DNA of 64,000 nt, from positions 3,038,001 through 3,102,000 of the forward strand of contig OZ250179.1 of NCBI GenBank assembly GCA_965238125.1, written 5' to 3'. Positions within the stretch are counted from its first letter, which is position 1. Each line of letters opens with the position of its first letter. The notes beneath the pieces were generated by a model. That model was not told the origin of the DNA, searched no databases, and worked only from the letters and a program-made list of their open reading frames with translations. Shown in pieces: positions 29,852 to 41,068 of this stretch. The translations under genes and the position numbers were made by a program. The stretch comes from UBA6623 sp965238125 (GTDB lineage Bacteria; Acidobacteriota; Terriglobia; Bryobacterales; UBA6623).

Positions 29852-31517
29852 CCAGGATTTCCATTTTGGCCCTGGCACGGTCACAGGATACACCCCCGCT
29901 GCGCCGAATACCACGTCTTTTCGCGCTGAACCCTGCACATCACCTCCGCCGGTAGGCGCCAGGGCTCGTCCGTCCGCTCACAGACGTTGATTGAGCGGAC
30001 TGAACGGCGCTCCGGCCGACACTGCTCCCTGCGAAACCTTTTTGGAGCCAAAAACTGTTGATCCTCGCCCGGGCAACGCTACCCACCCGGCACAGGCAGC
30101 GCCCAGATCCTATGCAGCATGTCACCGAACAGCCGCCGGTTCAGATGCCCCTCCGCCAGCAGCAACCAGTAGTAGCGAGCATGCTTGACCAGCCGACCGC
30201 CGGTCTTCATCAACCTGTGTTGCAAACTCGTTAGCGACCAGCTTTTGATTCGCTGCGGCAGCCCTAGCCGCCGCCACAGGTTGCCCAGGTTGTAGGCCGG
30301 CACGCTGAGTTGCAGCCGTACCTCGTTGGCTCGGAAGCGGTGACACGACAAGCGGGTCCAGTGCGTGGCCTGTTTGCCTTCTTTGATCCACTGCTCCGCC
30401 GTGCCGCGCTTGTTGTAGAACCGCACGACCGAGCGGCTCGGCAAGCTCATGCTCGTCACGACAAATCCGACGCGCGGGAATAGTTCGCCCTGGTGATGCT
30501 CGACCTTGGCGACAACTCGCCTTGCCTTCGACCAGCTCTCGGCCTGATAGCGAAAACTCTTGTAGCGCACTAGGGGCTTGGCGTTCGGCCTGCCCGGTGG
30601 CCGAAACAGGATGTCCTCGATCTCCAGCTCCAGGCTCTTGTTCGCCGGGATGCGAATCACGTAGTCCACGCCGCGCTCCTCCATCGCCTCGTAGATCTCG
30701 GGCTTGGCGAAGGCGGCGTCGGCGCGGAACGTCACCTGTTTGCCCTCCGCCTGTTGTCGTTCGATCTCCGGCAGTAGCAGCTCGTCCCAGTCCTCGGCGC
30801 TGTGCACGTTGCCGGGACGCAGCTTCGCGCCTAGGCAGTCGCCGTGCTGGTTGAACAGCAACAGCGGGTGATAGCAGAGGGACTCAAAATGGCCGTTGTA
30901 GGCACTGCCTTCCTGTTGGCCGTGGACGGGGCTCTCCGTGGAGTCCATGTCGAGCACCACGCGGTCTGAACCGTCGGGAGCTTCGGCTTGCGCGACCAGC
31001 TCCCGGTTCACTGCCATCAGCCCCAGCAAGTTCTCTTCGCTCGCCAGCATCTCCGTCTCGAAGCCATGCAGCGTCGAGGTCAAGGCTGCTCCGCGATCCC
31101 AGTTCCTCTTCGAGCCGATCAAGCGAAAGGTCGGATCGGCGGATACTCGAACGGCGTCATTGAGGTCCTCGTAGCCAGCGAGTCGGCTGTAGACCGACTG
31201 CCGCAGCAGATCGGCCAGCACGAACTTCTTGTTCAAGCCTTGTCGCGAGTCGCTGAGATGCTCGTCGATCAGCTTCCCGAGTCCGAGTCGTTCATCCAGT
31301 TCGCGAACGAGAATCAGACCGCCATCCGAGGTGACTCGCGATCCTTGGAAATCGACTTTGAGAAATCCATTGAACGTGAGCTGAAACGGCTTGTTTTCTT
31401 TTTCACCCATCGGGTGTTGACCTCCATGGCGTCCTTATCGGGCTCTAGCCCCTATCAATAAAGACGCTGAAGGTCGCTGGATGGTCTGAAGCTCATACAT
31501 CAAATTGAAAATGCGGG
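29852..31517 (-). mobile_element. IS1380-family insertion sequence, copy 3
   Basis: 1666 bp, same ends and length as copy 2, flanked by the 5-bp direct repeat GTGAG (29847-29851 and 31518-31522). The clean duplication shows simple transposition. It is in direct orientation with copy 2, 5.3 kb apart. Confidence 0.95.
30079..31410 (-). CDS. IS1380-family DDE transposase, copy 3
   Basis: 443 residues, full length, with the catalytic blocks VVLDMDSTES, RADAAFAKPEIY and NKRGTAEQWIKEGK intact. Nearly identical to copy 2; copy 1 differs at many more positions. Confidence 0.95.
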   Translation of the reverse strand: MGEKENKPFQLTFNGFLKVDFQGSRVTSDGGLILVRELDERLGLGKLIDEHLSDSRQGLNKKFVLADLLRQSVYSRLAGYEDLNDAVRVSADPTFRLIGSKRNWDRGAALTSTLHGFETEMLASEENLLGLMAVNRELVAQAEAPDGSDRVVLDMDSTESPVHGQQEGSAYNGHFESLCYHPLLLFNQHGDCLGAKLRPGNVHSAEDWDELLLPEIERQQAEGKQVTFRADAAFAKPEIYEAMEERGVDYVIRIPANKSLELEIEDILFRPPGRPNAKPLVRYKSFRYQAESWSKARRVVAKVEHHQGELFPRVGFVVTSMSLPSRSVVRFYNKRGTAEQWIKEGKQATHWTRLSCHRFRANEVRLQLSVPAYNLGNLWRRLGLPQRIKSWSLTSLQHRLMKTGGRLVKHARYYWLLLAEGHLNRRLFGDMLHRIWALPVPGG

Positions 31518-31708
31518 GTGAGAACCGTTGCCTCATGAGGGGGCGGTGCGGCGCCGCAAGCAATCAGGTAGCGAGGGCAGCAAAACAGAGCGTCTGATTG
31601 TCGCGGTTTTTTGATGCCGTTGGCGGAGAGCGGCTCATGCGAGCAATTTCCGCTTCACGCACAGCCGTGGTCGGACCGAGGCGAATCCGGAGCACGCCTC
31701 GCCGAGCA

Positions 31709-33151
31709 CTAAGCCAGTGCTTGGTCAACTACGTTCCCGGCGACATCGGTGAGACGGAAGTCGCGGCCCATGTGGCGGTACGTCAGCCGGGTGTGATCGA
31801 GTCCCAGGCAGTGCAGGATGGTCGCCTGCAAGTCGTGAATATGAATGGGGTCCTCAACGATCGAGAGGCCGAAGTCGTCGGTCTTGCCGATGACCTGACC
31901 TCCCTTGATACCGCCGCCGGCAAGCCACATGGTGAAGCCGTCGGGGTGATGGTCGCGGCCGGCGAAGTCGGCGTCGTCGGGCTTGCGCATCTCGGCCATG
32001 GGTGTGCGGCCGAACTCGCCGCCCCAGACGACGAGCGTGTCGTCAAGTAGACCGCGCTGCTTGAGGTCCTTGAGCAGGGCCCCGACAGGCTTGTCGGTCT
32101 TGTCGCAGTTTTCCTTGAGCTTGGTGTTGAGCTCGGTGTGATCGTCCCAACTGGCGTGCGCCAGCATGATGAATCGGACGCCGCGCTCGACCATGCGGCG
32201 GGCGAGCAAGCAATTGGTTCCGTATTGGCGAGTTGTTTCGTCCTCGACGCCGTAAGAATCGAGGATGTGTTTCGGCTCGTCGGAGAAGTCCAGCAGGTCG
32301 GGAGCGGCGGTCTGCATCCGAAACGCAAGCTCATAGGAAGCGATGCGGGAGGCGATCTCCCTGTCGCCAGTTTGGCGGTGGTGCTCTTCATTGAGATCGC
32401 GCAAGGCGTCGAGAGTCGAGCGCTGCAATTGACGGTCGACCCCCGCGGGATTCGACAAATAGAGGATCGGATCGCCGGTGCTGCGGAATACGACGCCCTG
32501 GTGGATGGAAGGCAGAAAGCCGCCGGCCCAATTCGTGGAACCGCCGCTGGTGCCGCGCCCCGAGCTGAGAACGACGAATCCCGGCAGATCGCTCGACTCG
32601 CTCCCGAGCCCGTAGGTCGTCCAGGCCCCGACGCTGGGGCGTCCCACCAAGGGGCTGCCCGTCATCAACAGTGACTGTCCGGGATGATGGTTGAACGCAT
32701 CCGTGTGCATCGAGCGAATCATGCAGATGTCGTCGGCGGCTTCGGCCGTGTGGGGCAGCAGGTCACTGAATTCGAGGCCGCTTTGGCCGTGCTTGGCGAA
32801 TTGGCGCGGGCTGGCGAAGACCGCCGCGTTGGGTTTGATAAACGCCAGCTTGAGGTCCTTCGTCTTCGACAGCGGAAGCGGCTTGCCGTGCCACTTGTGA
32901 AGCTCCGGTTTGGGATCGAATAAATCCATCTGGCTGGGCGCGCCGGCTTGGAATAGGAAGATGACGTTCTTGGCCTTGGGTTCGAAATGCGGTTCGCGCG
33001 GGGCGAGCGGGTTGACGTCGTTCGTGGCGGTTGCGGCCGTGCGGCCTTCCGCGCCCATCAAGTGAGCCAGCCCGGCGGCGCCGAGTCCGCCCAGGCAGCG
33101 GTCGAGAAAATCGCGGCGGGTTTGGATGGCTTTGAACTGCTCGAAGGTCAT
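31709..33151 (-). CDS. DUF1501 (sulfatase-like) exported protein
   Basis: 480 residues. The start at 33151 (MTFEQFKAIQTRRDFLDRC) is preceded by GGAG and exposes a Tat-type TRRDFLDRCLGG signal. The body shows the DUF1501 pattern with alkaline-phosphatase-superfamily logic: KNVIFLFQAGAPSQMDLFDPKPEL, GSPLVGRPSVGAW, WDDHTELN, LVVWGGEFGRTPM and GRDHHPDGFTMWLAGGG. The biochemical role of DUF1501 proteins is not established. It is usually encoded with PSD1-type proteins, as here: the partner gene lies 122 bp upstream on the same strand. Confidence 0.93.
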   Translation of the reverse strand: MTFEQFKAIQTRRDFLDRCLGGLGAAGLAHLMGAEGRTAATATNDVNPLAPREPHFEPKAKNVIFLFQAGAPSQMDLFDPKPELHKWHGKPLPLSKTKDLKLAFIKPNAAVFASPRQFAKHGQSGLEFSDLLPHTAEAADDICMIRSMHTDAFNHHPGQSLLMTGSPLVGRPSVGAWTTYGLGSESSDLPGFVVLSSGRGTSGGSTNWAGGFLPSIHQGVVFRSTGDPILYLSNPAGVDRQLQRSTLDALRDLNEEHHRQTGDREIASRIASYELAFRMQTAAPDLLDFSDEPKHILDSYGVEDETTRQYGTNCLLARRMVERGVRFIMLAHASWDDHTELNTKLKENCDKTDKPVGALLKDLKQRGLLDDTLVVWGGEFGRTPMAEMRKPDDADFAGRDHHPDGFTMWLAGGGIKGGQVIGKTDDFGLSIVEDPIHIHDLQATILHCLGLDHTRLTYRHMGRDFRLTDVAGNVVDQALA

Positions 33152-33206
33152 GATGGCTCGCTCCGTTTTCGGTTTAGGCGGACATGCTCCGGACGGCGGT
33201 TGACCG

Positions 33207-33259
33207 GCTGAGAGCCGGCCACAACTGTTGGCCGGGACCGGCAAGAGTGCCGGTCGCTA
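33207..33259. repeat. Dispersed hairpin repeat R3, copy b
   Basis: Second copy of the 53-bp repeat at 143-195, located in the 122-bp gap between the PSD1 and DUF1501 genes. It can fold two stems, CGGCC/GGCCG and ACCGGC/GCCGGT. In this position it could modulate read-through between the two genes. Confidence 0.7.
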
Positions 33260-33273
33260 GCGGCCGACTTGTT

Positions 33274-35937
<2,664 letters not shown>

Positions 35938-36012
35938 AAGCGATTCTCCTCGGGAATGGACCACCCGAACCCATTATAGAGGCAGCTGCCGCGGGGGGCC
36001 GCGGCAGTTGGC

Positions 36013-36179
36013 AGGGTGTGCGACATAAATGTGGGAGAGCCGGCGTTGGAGCCCTCCCGATGGTCCCGAAATGTTCCGCTTGGTTCGGTCATGGCTAAAG
36101 CCTGAAGGCGGGAAGGCCGCTGAAGCGGCCTGTTGCCGGGCTGCCGGGCTTGCTTTTCCACATTTATGTCGCACACCCC
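36013..36179. mobile_element. R1 small inverted-repeat element, short copy
   Basis: 167 bp. The left end GGGTGTGCGACATAAATGTG is inverted at the right end (ATTTATGTCGCACACCCC). A perfect 8-bp target duplication, AGTTGGCA, lies at 36005-36012 and 36180-36187. The inside retains GGCTAAAGCC and GGCCGCTGAAGCGGCC but lacks the other hairpins of the longer copies, so it is an internal deletion form. No coding capacity. Confidence 0.85.
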
Positions 36180-36250
36180 AGTTGGCAGCGCTGGAGCCCG
36201 CGACACCCGGGCATAGCCGCCGTCCCCGCCTTTAACGGTTGTGGGTTCTA

Positions 36251-37343
36251 CTGAGTCTCGCATAATATACTGTCAATCGAGACAAAGAGAAGACTGTTTC
36301 CAGAAAGCGGTAATCAAGCGCGGTTTGCGGCGCATTCGCCGCAGCGCTTTGCGGGCGCGCTCGTCGAGTTCCCAGTAGTCCTTCGGGCAGACGTTGGGCA
36401 ACTCGTGCTGCTTCCAGTACGCCCAAATGTATTCCACCGGGTTCAACTCCGGCGCATAGGGCGGCAAGTACTCCGTTGCGATGTGATCCTCGGAGAGCTG
36501 GATGAACTCCCGCACCAGGCGGCTGCGGTGCGCCGGCAGCCGGTCCCAGACGATCAGCAGTGGGCCGTCGATGTGGCGCACCAAAGCCTTCAGGAAGTCG
36601 ATGACCTCCAGCTCGCCGATCGCGCCGGGATAGAGCCGGAAGTAAAAGTTGCGCAACGTCAGCCCGGCCGACACCGACAGCTTGTCCCAGTTGAAGTTGA
36701 ACTCCAACACCGGTGTCTCGCCGCGCGGCGCCCAGGTGCGGCAACGATGCGGCTTCTGACTCAATCCGCTTTCGTCGATGAAGACGATCGTACGTTCTTC
36801 TTTGCGGGCTTTTTTTTAATGGCCGGCCAAGTCTTGCGCTGCCAGCCGCGGATGGCCTCTTCGTTGCGCTCCCGCGCTTTGCCGACGGGCCGTTGCGGGC
36901 TCCAACCGAGCGCCCGCAGGATCTTCCAGACATGGCCCTCGTGATAGCGCACGCCGAACTCGTCTCCGATCAGACGAGCGACCCGCGGACAGCTCCACAG
37001 CGGCGTCGGGAAGCCGTGCGCCTCGGGGCCTTCCAGCAGCAACGCCTCGAGGCGTTCGAGCTGCGCGGCGTCCAACAGCGGCTTACGGCCGGCGCGGCCG
37101 GCCTGGCGCAACCCGGCTTCGCCGTCACGCCGGTATCGTCGCAGCCACTCGCTGACGCTTTGCCGCGCGACCTTCAATCGCCTCGCTGTCTCGGACTGAC
37201 TACAGCCTTGCTCGACCAACCGGATCGCTTTGAAACGGCGCTTCTCCAGGGCCTCGAAATCCCGCCGTACGCCTTTTGTATTTCCCATACATACAAAGAC
37301 GTACGTACCCCAAAAAGGTGTCACTTTGTTTTGCGAGACTCAA
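36251..37343 (-). mobile_element. IS630-family insertion sequence
   Basis: 1093 bp with terminal repeats CTGAGTCTCGCA (36251) and, read inward from 37343, TTGAGTCTCGCA. Both ends are bordered by the dinucleotide TA (36249-36250, 37344-37345), the expected IS630 target duplication. It carries a two-frame transposase. It abuts a truncated ABC ATPase gene whose missing 5' part is not on the other side, so a deletion followed or accompanied insertion. Confidence 0.9.
36273..37324 (-). CDS. IS630-family transposase in two overlapping frames
   Basis: The upstream frame (37324-36761, 187 residues) has the paired HTH domain (SQSETARRLKVARQSVSEWLRRYRRDGEAGL). The downstream frame (36764-36273, 163 residues) has the rest of the DDE domain (LLIVWDRLPAHRSRLV, LPPYAPELNPVEYIWAYWKQHEL). 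The first catalytic Asp (IVFIDESGL) is encoded just before the overlap in the second frame. An A8 run (36817-36810, minus strand) sits where a -1 shift would join the frames into one protein of about 345 residues. Programmed frameshifting is known in this family, so this is probably one functional gene. Confidence 0.88.
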
Positions 37344-38155
37344 TAATCGGTCCCAACGGAGCCGGAAAGACCACGACCATGGAATGCGTGGAGGGCCTCC
37401 GGAAACCGGATAGCGGCGCCATCTCGGTTCTGGGCGTGGATCCCCGCCGGGACGCCCACACACTCCAGAACCGCATCGGTATCCAGCTGCAAGAAGCGCA
37501 ACTCCAAAAGCGAATCAAGGTCTGGGAGGCCGTGGATCTGTGGTCCTCTCTTTACCCGCGGAATATTGATACGAACGCGCTCGTTGAGCGGCTGGGGCTG
37601 AGCGACAAGCGTAACGCCTGGTTCATGACGCTATCCGGCGGTCAAAAGCAGCGCCTGTTCATTGCCCTGGCGTTGATCCACGACCCTGAGGTCATATTCC
37701 TGGACGAGCTGACCCCGGACCTTGACCCTCAAGCACGCCACGCAATCTGGGGCCTTGTGAGAGACATCCAGGATCGCGGAAAGACAGTCTTTCTGACAAC
37801 CCACCTGATGGAGGAAGCTGAGCGCTTGTGTGACCGAGTCGCCATCATCGAACACGGAAGAGTCGTGGAGTTGGGCAGCCCCGCCGCTCTGGTGAGAAAA
37901 CATTGTCCGCAAAGAGCCGTGGTGTTTTCCTGCAACCGGGCAGGAGTAACCGAGCTGCTCGAGCGGGTTCCGGGTGTCGAGGCCGTCAGCAGCGAGGGCC
38001 CAATCCATAAGGTGAGCGGCACAGGGGAAGACTTTGTTACCGAGATCATTCGTTTCGTGTCGGAAGAAGGGCTTCGCGTCAGCGACTTTCGGACCGTGAT
38101 GCCGACGCTCGAGGATGTCTTCCTGAAACTGACCGGGCACGGAATAAGAGACTGA
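37344..38155 (+). pseudogene. ABC transporter ATPase, 5'-truncated at IS630
   Basis: The frame starts at the IS630 border within Walker A: IIGPNGAGKTTTMECVEGL. It continues with a Q-loop region (IGIQLQEAQLQKRIKVWEAV), the signature LSGGQKQRLFIALAL, Walker B VIFLDELTPDLDP and the H-loop TTHLMEEAERL. The 30 or so residues before Walker A are missing, with no start or ribosome site. The adjacent permease gene (6 bp downstream) indicates a DrrA-type ABC-2 exporter for drugs or lipids. Presumed non-functional. Confidence 0.85.
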
Positions 38156-38161
38156 CGCGAG

Positions 38162-38902
38162 ATGTTCAACGCATTCTGGAAGCTGACTTGGGTTGAGATC
38201 AAGATCTTCCTGCGCGAGCCGTTGGGCGCGTTCGGAAGCATCGGTGTCCCGATAATCCTCTTTCTGCTGCTCGGTCGAATATTCGGCGCCGGCGCCGGAG
38301 GCTCGAGTTCCGCGCTGACGGTCGAACGGCCGGCCATCTTCGCCTCGCTCTTTATCGCCTTAAGCGCCGTTACATCGCTTACCACCATCATTGCCATCTA
38401 TCGCGAAGGCGGAATTCTGAAGCGCCTGCGCGCCACGCCCTTGAGACCGGTGACGATTCTTGGAGCCCACGTCACGGTCAAGCTGATGTTGACAACGGTT
38501 GCCTTGAGCCTGTTGTTATTGGCGGGCAAGCGGTATTACCCGGGGGCGTTCGACGTAAATCCGTAGCGCTTTGCTATGGCGCTCTTGCTCAGCACGCTGA
38601 GCATTATCTCGGTGGGGTTCGTCGTCGCGAGCATCGTCCCGACGGCGCGTTTCGCTCAGCCGGTCGCCGGCGCCATCCTCTTCCCGATGCTCGCCATCTC
38701 AGGGCTTTTCTTTCCGATCGAGGCACTGCCGGCGCCTTGGCGGATGTTGGCCGGCGCGTTGCCGGTGACTCATGCCGTGTCGCTGTTGAGAGGCATTTGG
38801 GCTGGCGGGGCTTGGTCGCAACATTACGCGGACGTAGGCGCACTCGTTTTGAATTTTGCGCTTTGTAGCGCGCTCTCGGCAAAGATCTTCCGCTGGGAAT
38901 AG
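38162..38902 (+). pseudogene. ABC-2 type permease with internal amber codon
   Basis: Two segments in the same frame (134 and 108 residues) are separated by a single TAG at 38564-38566 between DVNP and RFAMALLLSTLSI. With the stop read as an amino acid (TGG Trp to TAG is the simplest change), the whole is a 246-residue ABC-2 permease with six hydrophobic stretches, including the loop YREGGILKRLRATPL typical of the family. It pairs with the truncated ATPase. The nonsense codon plus the lost partner suggests a dead exporter. Confidence 0.85.
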
Positions 38903-39066
38903 CGGGAGTTCACAGACGATTCCAGAGCCGCCGCGATTCGGTTTGCGATTTCTCCGATGTCAACGACACGCCCTTTATCGGGATCAGGGACTCCGGCAGT
39001 ATGGCGCGCCGTCAGGCCTTCCCAATCGTACGGCCCCGGGCGCAGCCCAATTACCGATACTGCCGA
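38903..39066 (-). other. Possible remnant coding stretch downstream of lexA
   Basis: Antisense to the permease tail, the minus strand reads without stop for about 50 residues including VIGLRPGPYDWEGLTARH and VDIGEIANRIAAALES, which look protein-like. There is no start codon context, and it overlaps the lexA 3' end in another frame. It may be the 3' end of a lost gene or chance. I do not recognise the family. Confidence 0.2.
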
Positions 39067-39704
39067 TGCACCGCCAGCACGCGGCCCTGAATCGAGAGCT
39101 GCGCGAGGGGAACCATGATCGGGTCCATCTCGGAGTTCGCCGGTTGCAGCCGCGCCATGGCATTCGGCTCGCGGTAGAAACGTTTTAGCGTCGTCTCGTC
39201 GCCGTCCACCAGTGCCACCACAATCTCGCCACTGCGGACCTGCTCGGGGTTGACCTTTTCGACCAGCACGTAATCGCCTTCCATGATGTGGTCGTCGATC
39301 ATCGAATCGCCTTGCACCCGCAAAGCGTAAACGCCGTCAACCCCGCAAAACGGCGCAAACGAAAGCGTGTCGGGATCGGCGTAGGTTTCGATCGGCCGGC
39401 CGGCCGCAATCGTCCCCAGGAGAGGCGCTTCGGGCGGCGGAGGCGGTTCGGCCGCAGCTTGTTCCTCTCGGCGGGCCTTGCGTTCCTCGTAGTAACGCGG
39501 TCCCAGGTCCAAGGCCCGGCTCTGATTAAAACTCCGAACCAGATAGCCTTTCGATTCAAGGGCAGTCAGATGCTTATGGACGGTTGCAATGGACGCCAGT
39601 CCCAGCCCCTCGGCGATCTCCCCGAAACTCGGGCTATAGCCGTTGTCACGAATGAACTCATCGATGAAATCGAGCGCTTCCTTTTGTCGACGGGTGAGTG
39701 CCAT
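39051..39704 (-). CDS. lexA: SOS repressor LexA
   Basis: A 217-residue transcriptional repressor that self-cleaves when RecA is activated by DNA damage. N-terminal winged HTH (LTRRQKEALDFIDEFIRDNGYSPSFGEIAEGLGL). Autocleavage site Ala101-Gly102 in GTIAAGRPIE, catalytic Ser134 (QGDSMID) and Lys174 (TTLKRFYRE). AAGGAG precedes the ATG by about 7 nt, and a promoter lies at 39725-39753. A proline-rich linker (EPPPPPEAP) is longer than in E. coli LexA. I could not identify the operator, since SOS boxes differ between phyla. Confidence 0.96.
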   Translation of the reverse strand: MALTRRQKEALDFIDEFIRDNGYSPSFGEIAEGLGLASIATVHKHLTALESKGYLVRSFNQSRALDLGPRYYEERKARREEQAAAEPPPPPEAPLLGTIAAGRPIETYADPDTLSFAPFCGVDGVYALRVQGDSMIDDHIMEGDYVLVEKVNPEQVRSGEIVVALVDGDETTLKRFYREPNAMARLQPANSEMDPIMVPLAQLSIQGRVLAVHRQYR

Positions 39705-39724
39705 AGACCTCTCCTTCGCCTTCT

Positions 39725-39753
39725 ATTCTAGGGGAAGAAAGAGGGAAAATCAA
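39725..39753 (-). promoter_or_regulatory. Predicted sigma70-type promoter of lexA
   Basis: Minus strand TTGATT (39753-39748), a 17-nt spacer, TAGAAT (39730-39725), about 20 nt before the lexA start. LexA usually represses itself, so an operator should overlap, but no clear palindrome is seen. Confidence 0.55.
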
Positions 39754-40111
39754 GAGTTTCCAAAACATCTCCCCGTTTTTCGTTTCCCGACCGCCGGACG
39801 GCCGGATTGCCGAAACCCGTTTTCCGTCGGATTACGATCCATCGTCGCGCGCCGGAAAAGCAGAGCCGCCTCAATCGGGCTTACTTCTTTGGAGCAGCGA
39901 GGCTTATCTTTGATGGCATAATGGAGAGGAACTTCGTGTCGCTCACGTTTCGGTTGAAGCCCTGCCGGCAAGCGGCGACGATGGAGTTGTAGAGGGTTGG
40001 GCTCGCAAGGCAGCTGTCCCCGGGCGGAAATGTAGTTTCCTCGGCGGAGGGCTTGAGCCTCGCCGGCGTCGTCGTCGACCTCGGTATGACGGTCTCAAAG
40101 GTAGAAGCCAC
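39754..40111. other. Intergenic region lexA / ilvE
   Basis: About 360 bp between divergent genes. CATAAT at 39916-39921 is a possible -10 without a good -35. No gene, known riboswitch or repeat family was recognised. Confidence 0.35.
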
Positions 40112-41056
40112 ATGATCGAAGCGACTGAAAAGATCTGGCACAACGGCAAGTTCATCGATTGGGACGACGCGCGGGTTCATGTGATGACCCATGCGCTGCA
40201 CTACGGTACCAGTGTTTTCGAGGGCATCCGCTGCTATGACACCCCGTCGGGCGGAGCGATTTTCCGTCCGCGTGAACACATTCGGCGTTTCTTCGATAGC
40301 GCCAAGATCTATCGCATGGAGGACATCGGCTTCACGCAAGAAGCGCTCGTCGACGCGCTGAGCGAGCTGGTTCGGGTCAATGGTTTGTCGGCGTGCTACC
40401 TACGGCCGATTCTGTTTCGCGGCTACGGCGACGTGGGCGTGCTGTCGGTGAATAACCCCATCGAAGTTTTTATTGTTTGCTGGGAGTGGGGCAAGTATCT
40501 CGGCCCGGAGGCGCTTGAAAAAGGCGTTGATGTATGCGTGTCGTCTTGGACGCGCCTGGCACCCAATACCCTGCCCGCGATGGCCAAGGTGGCTGCCAAC
40601 TACATGAACTCCCAGCTCATCAAGATGGAAGCCACGACGAACGGCTATTCCGAAGGTATCGCCTTGGACGCCTCCGGCTACGTCTCCGAGGGCAGTGGCG
40701 AAAACATCTTCTTAGTTCGCGACGGCAAGATTCATACGCCGCCCATGGGCACTTCGGTGCTTCCCGGCATCACGCGGGCCACCGCCATGCAATTGGCCGC
40801 CGATTGCGGTTTTGAACTCGCCGAGCATGCCATTCCGCGCGAATGGCTCTACATCGCCGACGAATTGTTTTTCACGGGAACGGCGGCGGAGATCACGCCG
40901 ATTCGATCGGTCGACCGTATCAAGATCGGGTCCGGCGAACGGGGCCCGATCACCGAGCGGTTGCAAAAGGAGTTTACGTCGATTCTCACCTGCGAGACCG
41001 ACGACCGCTACGGCTGGCTCAATTTCGTCAACGCGCCGAACAGCGTCGCGGTGTAA
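40112..41056 (+). CDS. ilvE: Branched-chain amino-acid aminotransferase
   Basis: A 314-residue fold-type IV PLP enzyme that transaminates leucine, isoleucine and valine with 2-oxoglutarate. Motifs: HALHYGTSVFEGIRCY at 27-42, the PLP lysine Lys159 in PAMAKVAANYMNS, EGIALDASGYVSEGSGENIFLV, and ELFFTGTAAEITPIRSVD, the last typical of IlvE rather than D-amino-acid transaminase. AAAGG lies about 10 nt upstream of the ATG. The next gene follows 12 bp later, so the two may form an operon. Confidence 0.95.
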   Translation: MIEATEKIWHNGKFIDWDDARVHVMTHALHYGTSVFEGIRCYDTPSGGAIFRPREHIRRFFDSAKIYRMEDIGFTQEALVDALSELVRVNGLSACYLRPILFRGYGDVGVLSVNNPIEVFIVCWEWGKYLGPEALEKGVDVCVSSWTRLAPNTLPAMAKVAANYMNSQLIKMEATTNGYSEGIALDASGYVSEGSGENIFLVRDGKIHTPPMGTSVLPGITRATAMQLAADCGFELAEHAIPREWLYIADELFFTGTAAEITPIRSVDRIKIGSGERGPITERLQKEFTSILTCETDDRYGWLNFVNAPNSVAV

Positions 41057-41068
41057 CAGGAGTTTCCA

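Noticed and set aside
22899..31517. IS1380 copies 2 and 3 as the ends of one composite transposon
   Set aside because: Each copy has its own perfect but different 5-bp duplication (CTAAA and GTGAG), which indicates two separate insertions.
36893..38155. A single long ABC ATPase gene starting at 36893
   Set aside because: Its first 150 codons are the antisense of the IS630 transposase; the real ATPase similarity begins at the IS border.
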